Shown here one piece after another: positions 17,601 through 25,319 of a DNA stretch of 64,000 bases. The notes under the pieces are model-generated. The model had not been told where the DNA came from and made no database searches. It saw only the letters and a program-made list of their open reading frames with translations. The stretch covers positions 9,834 to 73,833 of the forward strand of contig JAKAMR010000001.1 in the NCBI GenBank assembly GCA_021812785.1, read 5' to 3'. The translations under genes were made by a program, and so were the position numbers. Source of the stretch: Nitrospirota bacterium. GTDB lineage: Bacteria > Nitrospirota > Thermodesulfovibrionia > Thermodesulfovibrionales > JdFR-88. Numbering within the stretch: the stretch's first letter is position 1; every line of letters begins with the position of its first letter.

Positions 17601-19118
17601 CTCGTTTTTGACCGAAACATTCAGTTTTTCGGCCTGCTCCTCAATAAAGGAGCCGGTGCCTGCGGCGCAGGCCTTATTCATCTCGAAATCCACAATGACG
17701 CCGTCCCTCAGGCTTATGTATTTCGAGTCCTGCCCCCCTATCTCAAATATAGTGTCCACCTCCGGCTCTATAGAGGCGGCAGCGGTGGCCTGCGCCGTTA
17801 TCTCGTTCTTAACGACATCGGCCCCCACGAAATCCGCGATCATGTATCTGCCGGAGCCGGTCGTCCCCACTCCGGCTATTTCAACATCGCTTCCCAGCTC
17901 GGCCGCGATGCCCAAAAACCCTTCTCTCACAGCTTCTATGGGCCTGCCGGCCGTCATCAGGTAACGCCTGGCCAGCAGCCGCCCCTGGCCGTCTATGACC
18001 GCCAGGTTCGTGCTTATGGAACCGATATCGATCCCCAGCCAGGCCCGTATTTTTTGAGTTTTTTGCGTGCTCTGACCGGCGCTTCTTTTCTCTGGATCCG
18101 CGACCGTTTGCCCACCCTCACCCCAGCCCTCTCCCCCCTTCGGTGGAATCGGGCGAGAGAGAGAGGAAAAATGCGAAGCGGAAGGCGATGAGTCAGGGCA
18201 TTGATGTCTTTCCCTGAAGCTGTCCCCTGGGGTTATAAGCGGCTTATGGCCGCCCGCCTCTTTCTTTTCCGCTTCCAGGAAATCCGAAAGCCGCCTGAAA
18301 AAAACGGAAACAGCAACCGGCTCCGGGCCCTGGTTTTTCCTCTTTTCCTCCAGCGCTTTCAGCGCCGCCCCCCAGGCCCCCATGAGGCAAAAATCCTCCG
18401 GCACGAACAGGTCCTCTATCTGGAGCACCTCTTTAAAGGCCCGCACCATGGCCTGGTTTGCGGCCACACCCCCCTGAAAGGAAACCGGCCCTGTAAGCGT
18501 CCTTCCCCTCATTATCGAGCCCCTGAAGTTCCTGGCGACGGCAAAGCAGAGACCCGCCACTATATCCTCAACCGGGGTGGCTATCTGCTGCAGGTGTATC
18601 ATGTCCGATTTGGCAAAAACGCTGCACCTTCCGGCTATCCTCGGAGGTTTTTCCGTCCTGAGCCCAAGCGTTGAAAACTCCTCTATGGACAGATGCAGCC
18701 TTTCGGCCTGCTGGTCCAGGAAGGAGCCGGTGCCGGCCGCGCAGACGGAGTTCATCGAAAAATCCTCAATGCCCCCGTCCTTAAGGAGTATGAGCTTGGA
18801 GTCTTCCCCGCCCAGCTCTATAATGGTCCTTGCCTCCGGACGGAGCTTAAGAGTGCCCGCGGCCTGCGCCACAACCTCGTTAAGGGGGGCAAGCCCGAGC
18901 ACCTGGGCGGCAAGCCTTCCGGCCCCGCCCGTTATCTTTAAATAGACCTCTTCGCCTTTCCTTACCTTTAATGAGAGTTCATTAAGGAATGAAAGGACGG
19001 TATCCAGTGGCCGCCCCCTGTGTTTTTCATAACGGTCCCACAGCTTTTCCCTGCCATCGCCATCCAGGACCACCAGCTTGACGCTCACCGAACCTGCGTC
19101 AAGTCCCGCGTAATACAT
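14628..19118 (-). CDS. Giant acyl-CoA dehydratase activase-like protein (two BadF/BcrA ATPase domains + DUF2229/HgdB-like)
   Basis: 1,496 residues from an ATG with GGGGAGG upstream; the frame is open 52 codons further but without a better start. Two ASKHA-fold activase modules: residues about 1-270 (GLDAGSVSVKLVV, GGEDSKLILLKDG, CAAGTGSFLDQQ) and 375-640 (GIDIGSISTNLAVID, GGQDSKYISLRDG, ACAAGTGSFIEEQ). Each CAAGTGS Cys is the expected 4Fe-4S ligand. Then a Cys motif CKGCPNVCEINRV, a DUF2229 region, and a C-terminal part like 2-hydroxyglutaryl-CoA dehydratase subunits. The family couples ATP hydrolysis to low-potential electron transfer; its partner here is unknown. A palindromic repeat is read in frame in the linker near residue 330, and several KQK-type tracts interrupt the chain. 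Confidence 0.88.
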   Translation of the reverse strand: MYYAGLDAGSVSVKLVVLDGDGREKLWDRYEKHRGRPLDTVLSFLNELSLKVRKGEEVYLKITGGAGRLAAQVLGLAPLNEVVAQAAGTLKLRPEARTIIELGGEDSKLILLKDGGIEDFSMNSVCAAGTGSFLDQQAERLHLSIEEFSTLGLRTEKPPRIAGRCSVFAKSDMIHLQQIATPVEDIVAGLCFAVARNFRGSIMRGRTLTGPVSFQGGVAANQAMVRAFKEVLQIEDLFVPEDFCLMGAWGAALKALEEKRKNQGPEPVAVSVFFRRLSDFLEAEKKEAGGHKPLITPGDSFRERHQCPDSSPSASHFSSLSRPIPPKGGEGWGEGGQTVADPEKRSAGQSTQKTQKIRAWLGIDIGSISTNLAVIDGQGRLLARRYLMTAGRPIEAVREGFLGIAAELGSDVEIAGVGTTGSGRYMIADFVGADVVKNEITAQATAAASIEPEVDTIFEIGGQDSKYISLRDGVIVDFEMNKACAAGTGSFIEEQAEKLNVSVKNEYAGCAFNSQNPLRLGERCTVFMENSLMANLGRGAKRDDLLAGLAYSIVQNYINRVVAAKPIGKKILFQGGVAYNKAVVAAFEKYLGREVIVPPNHDVTGAMGMALIAKKAAEQAAFPGKKTKSAFKGFELAGRPYSITSFQCKGCPNVCEINRVKIEGESGMLHYGGRCEKYDIRRKNQQPASEEKGKGKEKQKDLFALREALLRAPHEARTPVPGRPSVGLPYIFYFEDQLPFWSTLLWECGLNVEVSPRTDREVINLGLESVLSDGCFPVKVAHGHVRYLLEKRSLDAVFLPSFINLNPPGSEFCNGQACPETQTIPYVASVALPGLKQKMISPPVDLSRGGAYLLRSLRETVGKRFGIKAGVIKKAVLRAQEAQQGFEKAILQRGKEVLSGLKDKTVVIMGRSYNAFDRGVNLEIPEKLATLGVASIPMDFLPLDAVSISQDWPQVYWRSGQRILKAARYIRENPLLFPVFLGNFSCGPDSFVLKYLKSEFEGGKTQKQKQKPYLHIEIDEHSADAGAVTRLEAYLDSVEGFLWEKKEGKNKKRERSVEEVRPQVFLKGQAPKTRISAKNGKGNKNKTVYIPRMSDHAFALSAALERCGAQSEVLPAPDGRTLELGAKFVSGKECYPYMVTTGDMLKKVYSPDFRPEGSAFFMPSGTGPCRFGQYNVFHKQVLDSIGLPEVPIFAPNQDAGFYRDLGIMGRDFALTAWKGIVAIELLIKCLHESRPYEAREGAAQELYEHYLLLISDVIKGKRKAANGKRDTGKGKKGKPGGLEDVLIRMKKDFEGIRNGHGGKEKQKPLIGIVGEIFVRSNRFSNEDLVKKIEALGGEVWLAPVAEWIYYVNLMGLRKARLRKNHSAFFEISIQRFFQKRVEKRFNKHFKGSLKSIEEPETREIMEKAAPYVHDSFEGETILSIGKAVDLAGKGVAGIVNAMPFGCMPGTIVTALMRGVSRDYGVPAINMPYDGSESATTTIQLEAFMDQAKARVE
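18113..18176. repeat. Palindromic repeat read in frame inside the activase
   Basis: Contains CCTCACCCCAGCCCTCTCCC followed by its inverted counterpart, the common bacterial palindrome that reads PxPPKGGEGWGEG in protein. It lies exactly in the linker between the two activase domains. Similar elements are at 24014-24052 and 57006-57044. Confidence 0.6.
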
Positions 19119-19232
19119 CAGAAAGACCTCCCCGAAGCCAAAGATAGAAGAACGGAAATTTTTTAAAACATATTCTATACGAAAAAGGATATCAAAACAG
19201 CACCCCGATTGCCATTTAAAGTCAATTTTCTG

Positions 19233-19260
19233 ACATATTTTGTCACCGGCCAAAATATGT
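19233..19260. promoter_or_regulatory. 10-bp perfect inverted repeat, operator candidate
   Basis: ACATATTTTG (19233-19242) and CAAAATATGT (19251-19260) with an 8-base spacer, in the 328-base divergent region between the activase (minus) and the pilin operon (plus). It ends about 35 bases before the sigma-54 promoter, so it could bind a regulator of either side. No match to a known operator recognised. Confidence 0.45.
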
Positions 19261-19294
19261 GCCTCATAACTCATTGAAAATAAAGGGGTTTATT

Positions 19295-19313
19295 CTGGCA
19301 CAAATCCTGCATT
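19295..19313 (+). promoter_or_regulatory. Sigma-54 promoter of the pilin genes
   Basis: CTGGCACAAATCCTGCATT has the invariant GG (19297-19298) and GC (19309-19310) separated by exactly 10 bases, close to consensus TGGCAC-N5-TTGCA. Start would be near 19322, leaving about 125 bases of leader before the pilin ATG. Pilin genes are RpoN/PilR-controlled in many bacteria, which fits; no pilR gene is in the window. Confidence 0.72.
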
Positions 19314-19446
19314 TATTTAATGCGTCAACGGCAATAAAGGGAGGTGAAAGAAGAACCGGGGCACTCAGCTCCGGCAGGTTCAAATAAAAAAGCGTAGAGG
19401 GATTTTTTAAGACAACCGGCAACATAAAAAAGGAGGAAAAAAGCAA

Positions 19447-19923
19447 ATGTTCAAGGCAGTCAGCAGGTTAAGGAACAAAAACGAAAAAGGTTTCACGCTC
19501 ATCGAGCTCCTGGTCGTTCTGGCGATCATAGGCATATTGGCGGCCATAGCCATCCCGGCGTACATGGGCTACATGAAAGACGCCAAGAAACGCGCCGTCT
19601 CGGAAAACTTTGATGCGGCCATGAGATTCGTAAAGGCGGAGATGTCCAGAAACTCGTTCTCTCCGACTGATGTTACCGTAGCCGCGAATCTCAGCCTGAA
19701 CTCGGGCAATAAAAAGAGCCCATGGGATACGTCACTGGCGGCCTTCGTAAATGGCTCTGCCAGCACCGTAGCTCCCGGAAAGGGACAGGTCATAATAGAG
19801 GGCACCAAGTGGGACGATGTAAAAGACGCATGTTCAGCCGGCGTTCCGATATACATTTCTGCGGATACCGACTCGACCGGGACTCACATGATGGGCGTCA
19901 CGCTGGACTGCTCGCAGCTCTGA
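19447..19923 (+). CDS. Type IV pilin-like major subunit
   Basis: 158 residues. Class III prepilin leader of 15 residues ends KNEKG, then the processed N-terminus FTLIELLVVLAIIGILAAIA with Glu5, as required by the prepilin peptidase/N-methylase and for assembly. The globular part has two cysteines near the C-terminus (CSAGVP, DCSQL) that could form the D-region disulfide. Strong ribosome site AAGGAGG. First gene after the sigma-54 promoter and followed by a terminator-like hairpin, so it is probably the highly expressed pilin. Function: type IV pilus or pseudopilus; which one is not decided by sequence. Confidence 0.88.
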   Translation: MFKAVSRLRNKNEKGFTLIELLVVLAIIGILAAIAIPAYMGYMKDAKKRAVSENFDAAMRFVKAEMSRNSFSPTDVTVAANLSLNSGNKKSPWDTSLAAFVNGSASTVAPGKGQVIIEGTKWDDVKDACSAGVPIYISADTDSTGTHMMGVTLDCSQL

Positions 19924-19938
19924 TCCGGAATAGCCTTA

Positions 19939-19971
19939 AAAAGGGGCGCGGGCTTTGCCTGCGTCCCTTTT
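19939..19971 (+). terminator. Hairpin terminator/attenuator between the two pilins
   Basis: Stem AAAAGGGGCGCGGGC with loop TTT and arm GCCTGCGTCCCTTTT, fully paired with two G-U wobbles and ending in a T run. It lies 15 bases after the first pilin stop. It would lower expression of the second pilin relative to the first. Confidence 0.7.
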
Positions 19972-19985
19972 CATTTGAACCGGGA

Positions 19986-20456
19986 ATGAATTATCATCAA
20001 AATATGAATAGAAAAGGCTTTACCCTCATAGAGCTCCTTGTGACCCTCGCCATTCTGGGCATATTGGCCGCTATCGCCATCCCTGCGTACACGGGCTACG
20101 AGAGAAGCGGCGCAAGGCAGGAGGCCACTACCAATCTGCAGGGGCTTTCCCTCTGCCTGGAGCAGTACTATGCCGATAACGCCTTTTATAACTCACCTGG
20201 GGCTGTTCTGCCAGCAAGCTACACCTGGGCGGCGGACGCCAACGGCGTCGTGACGAAAAATGATTTCGCAAACTGGCTGTCAAGCTTCGTTCCCAAAAAG
20301 ACGGCAGCGACCGTAAACAATTATGAATACGTGCTTAATGTTACTGCCCCGTCCGCATACACGGCACTAGCCATACCCGTGAGAGGCCCTGTGCTTAACG
20401 ACGGGAACCTGTCGATAGACAACAGCGGGGACAAGCGGCCGGCTAATAAATGGTAG
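19986..20456 (+). CDS. Second type IV pilin-like protein
   Basis: 156 residues from this ATG, or 150 from the in-frame ATG at 20004; neither has a good ribosome site, so the start is uncertain. Leader ends MNRKG, processed N-terminus FTLIELLVTLAILGILAAIA with Glu5. The globular domain (LEQYYADNAFYNSPG, YTWAADANG) resembles PilE/minor-pilin-like proteins, with a single Cys near the start (LSLCLEQYY). It follows the first pilin after a terminator-like hairpin, so it is probably a minor pilin made at a lower level. Confidence 0.85.
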   Translation: MNYHQNMNRKGFTLIELLVTLAILGILAAIAIPAYTGYERSGARQEATTNLQGLSLCLEQYYADNAFYNSPGAVLPASYTWAADANGVVTKNDFANWLSSFVPKKTAATVNNYEYVLNVTAPSAYTALAIPVRGPVLNDGNLSIDNSGDKRPANKW

Positions 20457-20518
20457 AGCCAGGGAAGTGATAGAGACAGGAAAGTGGTAGAGGATGACAG
20501 GTGCTAGAGGCGGTCGGG
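20451..20518 (+). repeat. Four 17-bp direct repeats before the membrane protein gene
   Basis: Four consecutive 17-base units, each beginning RTGNTAGAG (for example GTGATAGAGACAGGAAA and GTGGTAGAGGATGACAG), span the end of the second pilin and the start of the next gene. The last unit supplies the GTG start at 20501. It may have arisen by slippage, creating or shifting the start. Confidence 0.55.
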
Positions 20519-22534
20519 GCGTTTATTGTCTTTGTGCTCCTTTTGCCAGGCATTGCCCCTAACATCTATGTTGGCGACAGCCAGCTTTTCAGCACTGCAA
20601 GCTATTACCTGAGCACCGCCCATCCCCCAGGCTATCCGCTCTTCATCACCTTGGGGAAGCTCTTCACTTTCATTCCCATTAGCTCCATCCCTTTCAGGGT
20701 CGGGCTGGTTGCGGTCTTTTTCGCCTGCTTTAGCTGGGTTGTCCTTTTCAAGCTCATAAAGCGGCTCACCGGAAACCGGGCACTGGCTTTTTCCTTCTCA
20801 TTTCTCCCGGTCCTCACCCCGCTTGCCTATGTGCAGTCCATGGAGCAAAAAGGTGTTTACTCGTTGAATTCCTTCCTCTGCCTGCTCATGCTTTACCTGG
20901 GCGTGAGGGCATACGAGGAAGACGATGTCCGGTTTTTGTATGCGATGGCCTTCCTCTTTGGAATAGGCGCGGGCAACCACCATACGCTTGCGCTTTTTTT
21001 GCTGCCCGCGCTGGTGCCTTTATGGGTTGCGGCCATCCGGAAAAGGAGGTTTGTTTCCCTTGCATGGCTTCCGGTTTTTTTTGCCGGAGGGTTTCTCATC
21101 TACCTCCACCTGTATCTGAGAAGCCTTGCCCTTATCAATAAAGGTTTCATATACAGCGCAGCAACTACCCTTCGGGGATTTTTTGCCGTGCTTTTCAGAA
21201 AGGGATACGCCTCAAACAGCATTCAGGCGGTGCAGACTCTGGCCAGGCCCAATGAGACGGCGGCATCCCTGAACGGGGCCAAAAATATCGTGCAATTTGT
21301 TTTGGCGTCCCAGTACGGCGCCGCCATGACCGGCATATTCCTGCTCTCGATCATATGGCTTCTTTTTTCAAAGGAGAGGAAGGCCCTGAAAGCCTATCTC
21401 CTGTTTGCCGTTTTCCCATGGATCTTTATCCTGCCGGCAATGACAATGGCCGCCCCGATTCCCGGCGAACACAACATCTCGGTAGTGAGCCAGTATTATA
21501 TGCCGCTTCTTTTTCTGCCGCCCGTTTTTATAAGCCTCATGGCAAACAGGATGTGGCTTTATCTCAGGGCAAAAAAAATAAGGACTCTCCGGGCCGCGCA
21601 GGTCTGCCTGCTGCTGCCTTTTTTATACCTGCCCGCTACGCTTCAGCACTCTCTGGGCTCAAATTACATAGCCTATGACCATGCCAAAGACACCCTGAGC
21701 GTGCTTCCCGTAAACAGCGTGCTGCTGCTGTATGGAGACAACCCGGTATTCGGCGACTATTACATGCAATGGGTGGAAAGATACAGGGAGGACGTCGTTG
21801 CCTTTGGCCGGGAAGCCCACACGCAGATATACGAGATCGGGGGGAGAACCAGTTTTCTTTTCAATCAAAGCCTCTTCCGGGATTATATGAGACTCGAAGG
21901 CACTAACACCCTGAAAGCGCCATATTCGAGCCTCGATGCGCTATGCCGGCAGGGGAGGCTGTTTGCCGTGCACCCTATCGCCATGGTGGACGTCCTCAAA
22001 AAAAGATACCAGGCGGGACCCGTTGTCGGCCCTCTTTCCTATATGCTCTCCGTAAAGGGAACTTCCGGGGAACAAGCAAATGAGTTTCTGCTTGAAAATT
22101 ACCAGAAATTGAATTACGAGAGGGCAGCCACGGTCTATTCCGGCGACCCGTTGGTGAACGAGGAAAAAAACCAGTACGGGTTCACTCTTGTAGACGCCGC
22201 CACCCTAACCGGCAATAAGGCGGAGAAAAACGGACTTCAGGAAGAGGCCATGCGCCTTGTGGCGCCCGAAAGCTTCATGCCCTGGGTTACAGCCAGTGCC
22301 ATGCAAAACGGTGGGGAAGCGGGGGCGCTGGCTTTCCTTCGCAAAATAGAAAGCGGCCTGCCCTACTCCAAAATGGCGGACCTGGCGCATGTGATGGAAT
22401 ACATCGTGCTGTCGGATTCCGGAAGCCCGCAGGCGGCAGCCAAATATGAGTACCTCAGGGAGCACGGCCTGCTGGAGTACCTGAACGGAGCGGAAAAGTT
22501 TTCAAAAATTTTTGGAATGGCCCCCGAAAAATAA
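20501..22534 (+). CDS. DUF2723-type polytopic membrane glycosyltransferase-like protein
   Basis: 677 residues, GTG start with AGAGGA upstream. N-terminal half has about ten hydrophobic segments. The first loop carries YVGDSQLFSTASYYLSTAHPPGYPL, the GD...AHPPGYP signature of DUF2723 proteins, which belong to the GT-C (protein O-mannosyltransferase-like) superfamily; the Asp is the predicted catalytic residue. The C-terminal 300 residues are soluble (YGDNPVFGDYYMQWVERYRED) and probably periplasmic. Located directly after two pilins on the same strand, so pilin or surface-protein glycosylation is a reasonable inference, not shown. Confidence 0.82.
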   Translation: MLEAVGAFIVFVLLLPGIAPNIYVGDSQLFSTASYYLSTAHPPGYPLFITLGKLFTFIPISSIPFRVGLVAVFFACFSWVVLFKLIKRLTGNRALAFSFSFLPVLTPLAYVQSMEQKGVYSLNSFLCLLMLYLGVRAYEEDDVRFLYAMAFLFGIGAGNHHTLALFLLPALVPLWVAAIRKRRFVSLAWLPVFFAGGFLIYLHLYLRSLALINKGFIYSAATTLRGFFAVLFRKGYASNSIQAVQTLARPNETAASLNGAKNIVQFVLASQYGAAMTGIFLLSIIWLLFSKERKALKAYLLFAVFPWIFILPAMTMAAPIPGEHNISVVSQYYMPLLFLPPVFISLMANRMWLYLRAKKIRTLRAAQVCLLLPFLYLPATLQHSLGSNYIAYDHAKDTLSVLPVNSVLLLYGDNPVFGDYYMQWVERYREDVVAFGREAHTQIYEIGGRTSFLFNQSLFRDYMRLEGTNTLKAPYSSLDALCRQGRLFAVHPIAMVDVLKKRYQAGPVVGPLSYMLSVKGTSGEQANEFLLENYQKLNYERAATVYSGDPLVNEEKNQYGFTLVDAATLTGNKAEKNGLQEEAMRLVAPESFMPWVTASAMQNGGEAGALAFLRKIESGLPYSKMADLAHVMEYIVLSDSGSPQAAAKYEYLREHGLLEYLNGAEKFSKIFGMAPEK

Positions 22535-22566
22535 AAAACTGCGAACTAAGCGATGGGCGGTGTGCC

Positions 22567-24672
22567 TTAAGACCCGCTTTTACGCAGGGCCCGGCAGCCA
22601 TCCGCGTCTCCCATGGCGCAGGCTTTCCCGTAGTCCGCGGCGGCAAGCCTTTTGCGGCCGCTTGCAAGGTAAACTCCACCGCGATTTACATATAACATGG
22701 CATTGCCAGGGCTTAATAGGATGGCCTTGTTAAAATTGGCCAGGGCCATGCCGGGCCGCTTCTCCAGCTCAAATACGTTACCCAGCTCATTGTATGTATA
22801 GACGTATGAAGGATTCAGGGAAATTGCCTTGTCAAGCTCTTTAATTGCAAGGTCAAGCCTGCCCGTTTCCTCAAAAGCCTTTGCCAAATTATAATAAGCC
22901 CCATAAAAATCCGGTTCCAGGGCGATTACCTTTTGGAAAACCGCAATGGCTTTACCAAATTGCCCTTCCTTCCCGAATTCAGTCCCCAGGTTGTTGTATG
23001 CGTCCGCATAGGCAGGTTTCAGGGCGATTGCCCTGGCGTAATCCATAATCGCCCTGCCGGACTGCCCTGTTTTCGCAAATTCAACTCCCCGGGTATAATA
23101 GGCTTCCGCCCAGAGCGGCTTCAGGGCGATTGCCTCGCTATAATCCGCAACGGCCCTGCCGGACTGCCCCATCCTGTCAAAAACATTGCCACGGTTTAAA
23201 TATGCGGCGGGGACTTTACGCGGCTCCTTTTCTATGATGCAACTCCAGAAAGTAAGGTTGTTTTTCCAGACCCCTATCTGCCGTCCGGTCAGATACGTCA
23301 TCGAAATGACCGCGACAAGGGCGAGCGCCGCGCCCGAGATTCTTAATAACTTGCCCTGTTTAAGTGTGCCCGCTTTGCGCCAGGCCCAGGCCGCGGCCAC
23401 TCCAACGGCAATGGCCGGCCCAAGGCCAGGCAGGTAGGTATACCTGTCCGCCATCGACTGTTTGCCCACCTGGACGATGCCTATCACCGGCAGCAGGGTG
23501 ACAACATAGTAACCCCAGCAGGCAAGCCATAACCTTTTTTGCCGTTTGGCCGCAAGCAGGCAGAAAGCCGTTGCCGCCAGCACACAGAGGACGGGCAGGA
23601 AAAAAGAAAAAGAGAAGGATATGTTTTTTGGATATGGATATAAAGGCGAGAGGTTAAGTGGGAAAACCATCTTCCTAAGATAAAGCACAAGAGACCTTGC
23701 CGCCACCAGGGCGCGGTCAGGAAGCGGCAGGAATTTAAGAGTGCTTATAGACCCGCCTTTTTTTTGCGCCATTAGCGTCAGCACCGAGGCCCCAACGCTC
23801 AGGGCAATGAAGGGAAGCTTTTCCAAGAGCGCCGCCTTGAAGGCCTTGAAAGAGCCGATCCTGCCCAGCGGATGCCAATCCAGGAGCAAAAGAACCAGGG
23901 GAAGGCTCACCGACATGGGCTTGCTCATGAGGGCAAGGGCGAAAAGCGCCAGTGAGAGGAGATATTGCCCGGCAGACTGCCGGAAGAGTCCCGGAATCAC
24001 CCTCCACTTCGCTCCTCCCTCTCCCGGTGGGAAAAGGTTAGGGTGAGGGAATGACTGCATGAAACGCATGCCAACATGTTTTACATAGGCCAGGATGGAA
24101 AGCAGGAAAAACAGGGCGCAAAGCACGTCTTTTCTCTCCGCCACCCACGCAACCGATTCCACGTGCAGCGGATGGAGGCCAAAGAGCAGCCCAACCACGC
24201 CCCCCACCATGAGCTTCCCATTACCATTAAAAAATGGCGGCCCATCAGAGAAGGATGACCCCGCCGGAAATAATGGCATTTCTGGCGCAGGCAAACCTTC
24301 CGACGGCTGCCCCGGCCTTTGCTCCCATACCTCAATGAGCCTTATTGCCAGCACAACCGCAATAAATGTGTTGGCCGTATGCAGGAGGATGTTGGTCAGG
24401 TGGTAACCCATCGGGTTCAGGCCACAGATGGAGTAATCCAGGGCATATGAAACCCAAGTGAGCGGCTGCCAGTTGCTTACGTGGAGGCCGAAAAAAGCCC
24501 ATTTCAGGAAACCGGGATTTAATGAGCGGATGTGTGGATTATAGTAAATATAAAAATTGTCGTCCCAGAGGCTGACAAAACCGTTTTGGAGGGAGGGCAG
24601 ATAGACAAGAAAGGCCGCCGCCGCGAGCAACCCGGCCAATAAATATATGCGGCGTTCGTCTTTTTTACTCAC
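22567..24672 (-). CDS. TMTC-like membrane protein with C-terminal TPR repeats
   Basis: 701 residues. The N-terminal region has about ten membrane segments, with LWDDNFYIYYNPHIR in the first loop (acidic pair typical of GT-C enzymes), and GYHLTNILLHTANTFI and GLHPLHVESVAWVAERKDV, motifs of the bacterial TMTC/DUF1736-like group. From about residue 490 there are at least five TPR units (AVADYSEAIALKPLWAEAYY, AIMDYARAIALKPAYADAYN and so on). Convergent with the DUF2723 gene, ending 32 bases from it. Probably a glycosyltransferase of the cell envelope. A palindromic repeat near residue 215 is read in frame (PHPNLFPPGEGG). Confidence 0.82.
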   Translation of the reverse strand: MSKKDERRIYLLAGLLAAAAFLVYLPSLQNGFVSLWDDNFYIYYNPHIRSLNPGFLKWAFFGLHVSNWQPLTWVSYALDYSICGLNPMGYHLTNILLHTANTFIAVVLAIRLIEVWEQRPGQPSEGLPAPEMPLFPAGSSFSDGPPFFNGNGKLMVGGVVGLLFGLHPLHVESVAWVAERKDVLCALFFLLSILAYVKHVGMRFMQSFPHPNLFPPGEGGAKWRVIPGLFRQSAGQYLLSLALFALALMSKPMSVSLPLVLLLLDWHPLGRIGSFKAFKAALLEKLPFIALSVGASVLTLMAQKKGGSISTLKFLPLPDRALVAARSLVLYLRKMVFPLNLSPLYPYPKNISFSFSFFLPVLCVLAATAFCLLAAKRQKRLWLACWGYYVVTLLPVIGIVQVGKQSMADRYTYLPGLGPAIAVGVAAAWAWRKAGTLKQGKLLRISGAALALVAVISMTYLTGRQIGVWKNNLTFWSCIIEKEPRKVPAAYLNRGNVFDRMGQSGRAVADYSEAIALKPLWAEAYYTRGVEFAKTGQSGRAIMDYARAIALKPAYADAYNNLGTEFGKEGQFGKAIAVFQKVIALEPDFYGAYYNLAKAFEETGRLDLAIKELDKAISLNPSYVYTYNELGNVFELEKRPGMALANFNKAILLSPGNAMLYVNRGGVYLASGRKRLAAADYGKACAMGDADGCRALRKSGS
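24014..24052. repeat. Palindromic repeat read in frame inside the TMTC-like gene
   Basis: CCTCCCTCTCCCGGTGGGAA with the continuation GGTTAGGGTGAGGGAATG is the typical CCCTCTCCC...GAGAGGGTGAGGG element. It encodes PHPNLFPPGEGG in a loop between membrane segments. Same family as 18113-18176 and 57006-57044. Confidence 0.6.
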
Positions 24673-24794
24673 GTCATTGATTTTAACCCAAACAGGACAG
24701 TTTTTGCTTTGTGCGCATTAGGGGCGGGATCGATCCCGGCCCCCTCTGCCCAAGGTTTTTGTTTTCGCGCCCGACCGGGCGCATAATGTCAGTC

Positions 24795-25151
24795 TCAGCC
24801 GCAGGGGAAGTAGTTTATTTCATACCCCTGCTTCTCGAAGGACTCTCTTATGCTCCTCCTCTGGTCCGGGGTGAGCGAGACATATAATGCCTGCACCTTG
24901 TTGCAGTCCGGCTGCACACAGTTATAGCGGTACAGGGCATCCTTGCTGCTCTCTGGCACAGTGGAGCCGTCCAGCACCTTTTTGAAATCGCCGCTGTCAC
25001 AAAGCATGTGATGCAGGCCTTCCTGCCTGGTGGCAAAATAATAGGCCTTTCCGTTTTTATAGATCAAAAACCGGTTGGAGCTGCATCCGAAGGCAAAAAA
25101 AGCGGCAAGGACCGCAATGATCGGGAAAAAATAGAAAAACCATCTCCTCAT
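24795..25151 (-). CDS. Small putative lipoprotein, unknown function
   Basis: 118 residues with a signal peptide (WFFYFFPIIAVLAAFFAFGC) whose lipobox AFGC places the acylated Cys at about residue 23, followed by SSN, so outer-membrane or periplasmic anchoring is expected. Four more cysteines (LCDSGD, NCVQPDC, FPCG) suggest disulfides. Strong GGGGAGG ribosome site. Upstream on the same strand is the TlpA-type thioredoxin, which could handle these cysteines. No family recognised. Confidence 0.72.
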   Translation of the reverse strand: MRRWFFYFFPIIAVLAAFFAFGCSSNRFLIYKNGKAYYFATRQEGLHHMLCDSGDFKKVLDGSTVPESSKDALYRYNCVQPDCNKVQALYVSLTPDQRRSIRESFEKQGYEINYFPCG

Positions 25152-25319
25152 TCAAGACCTCCCCGAGACTCCCCCGCAAGAACAGCAGGTTTTTTAGAAA
25201 AAGTTACCGCGAGTAAATTTTTTGTTTTTGCTTTTGTTTTTATATTCACTAAACGCCCACGTTTTATTCTCTAAAGGCCCACGCCGGGATGCGCCCCCGG
25301 TCCATGTCAAATCAAAAAC

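Noticed and set aside
16767..18191. Long plus-strand open frame (474 codons) opposite the activase
   Set aside because: It is antisense to highly conserved activase motifs, has no ribosome site and its translation shows no family features; it is produced by the high third-position GC of the real gene.
19722..19985. Extended N-terminus for the second pilin (frame open to 19722)
   Set aside because: It would run through the first pilin gene and the terminator hairpin and bury the prepilin leader; a start near 19986-20004 gives a normal class III signal.
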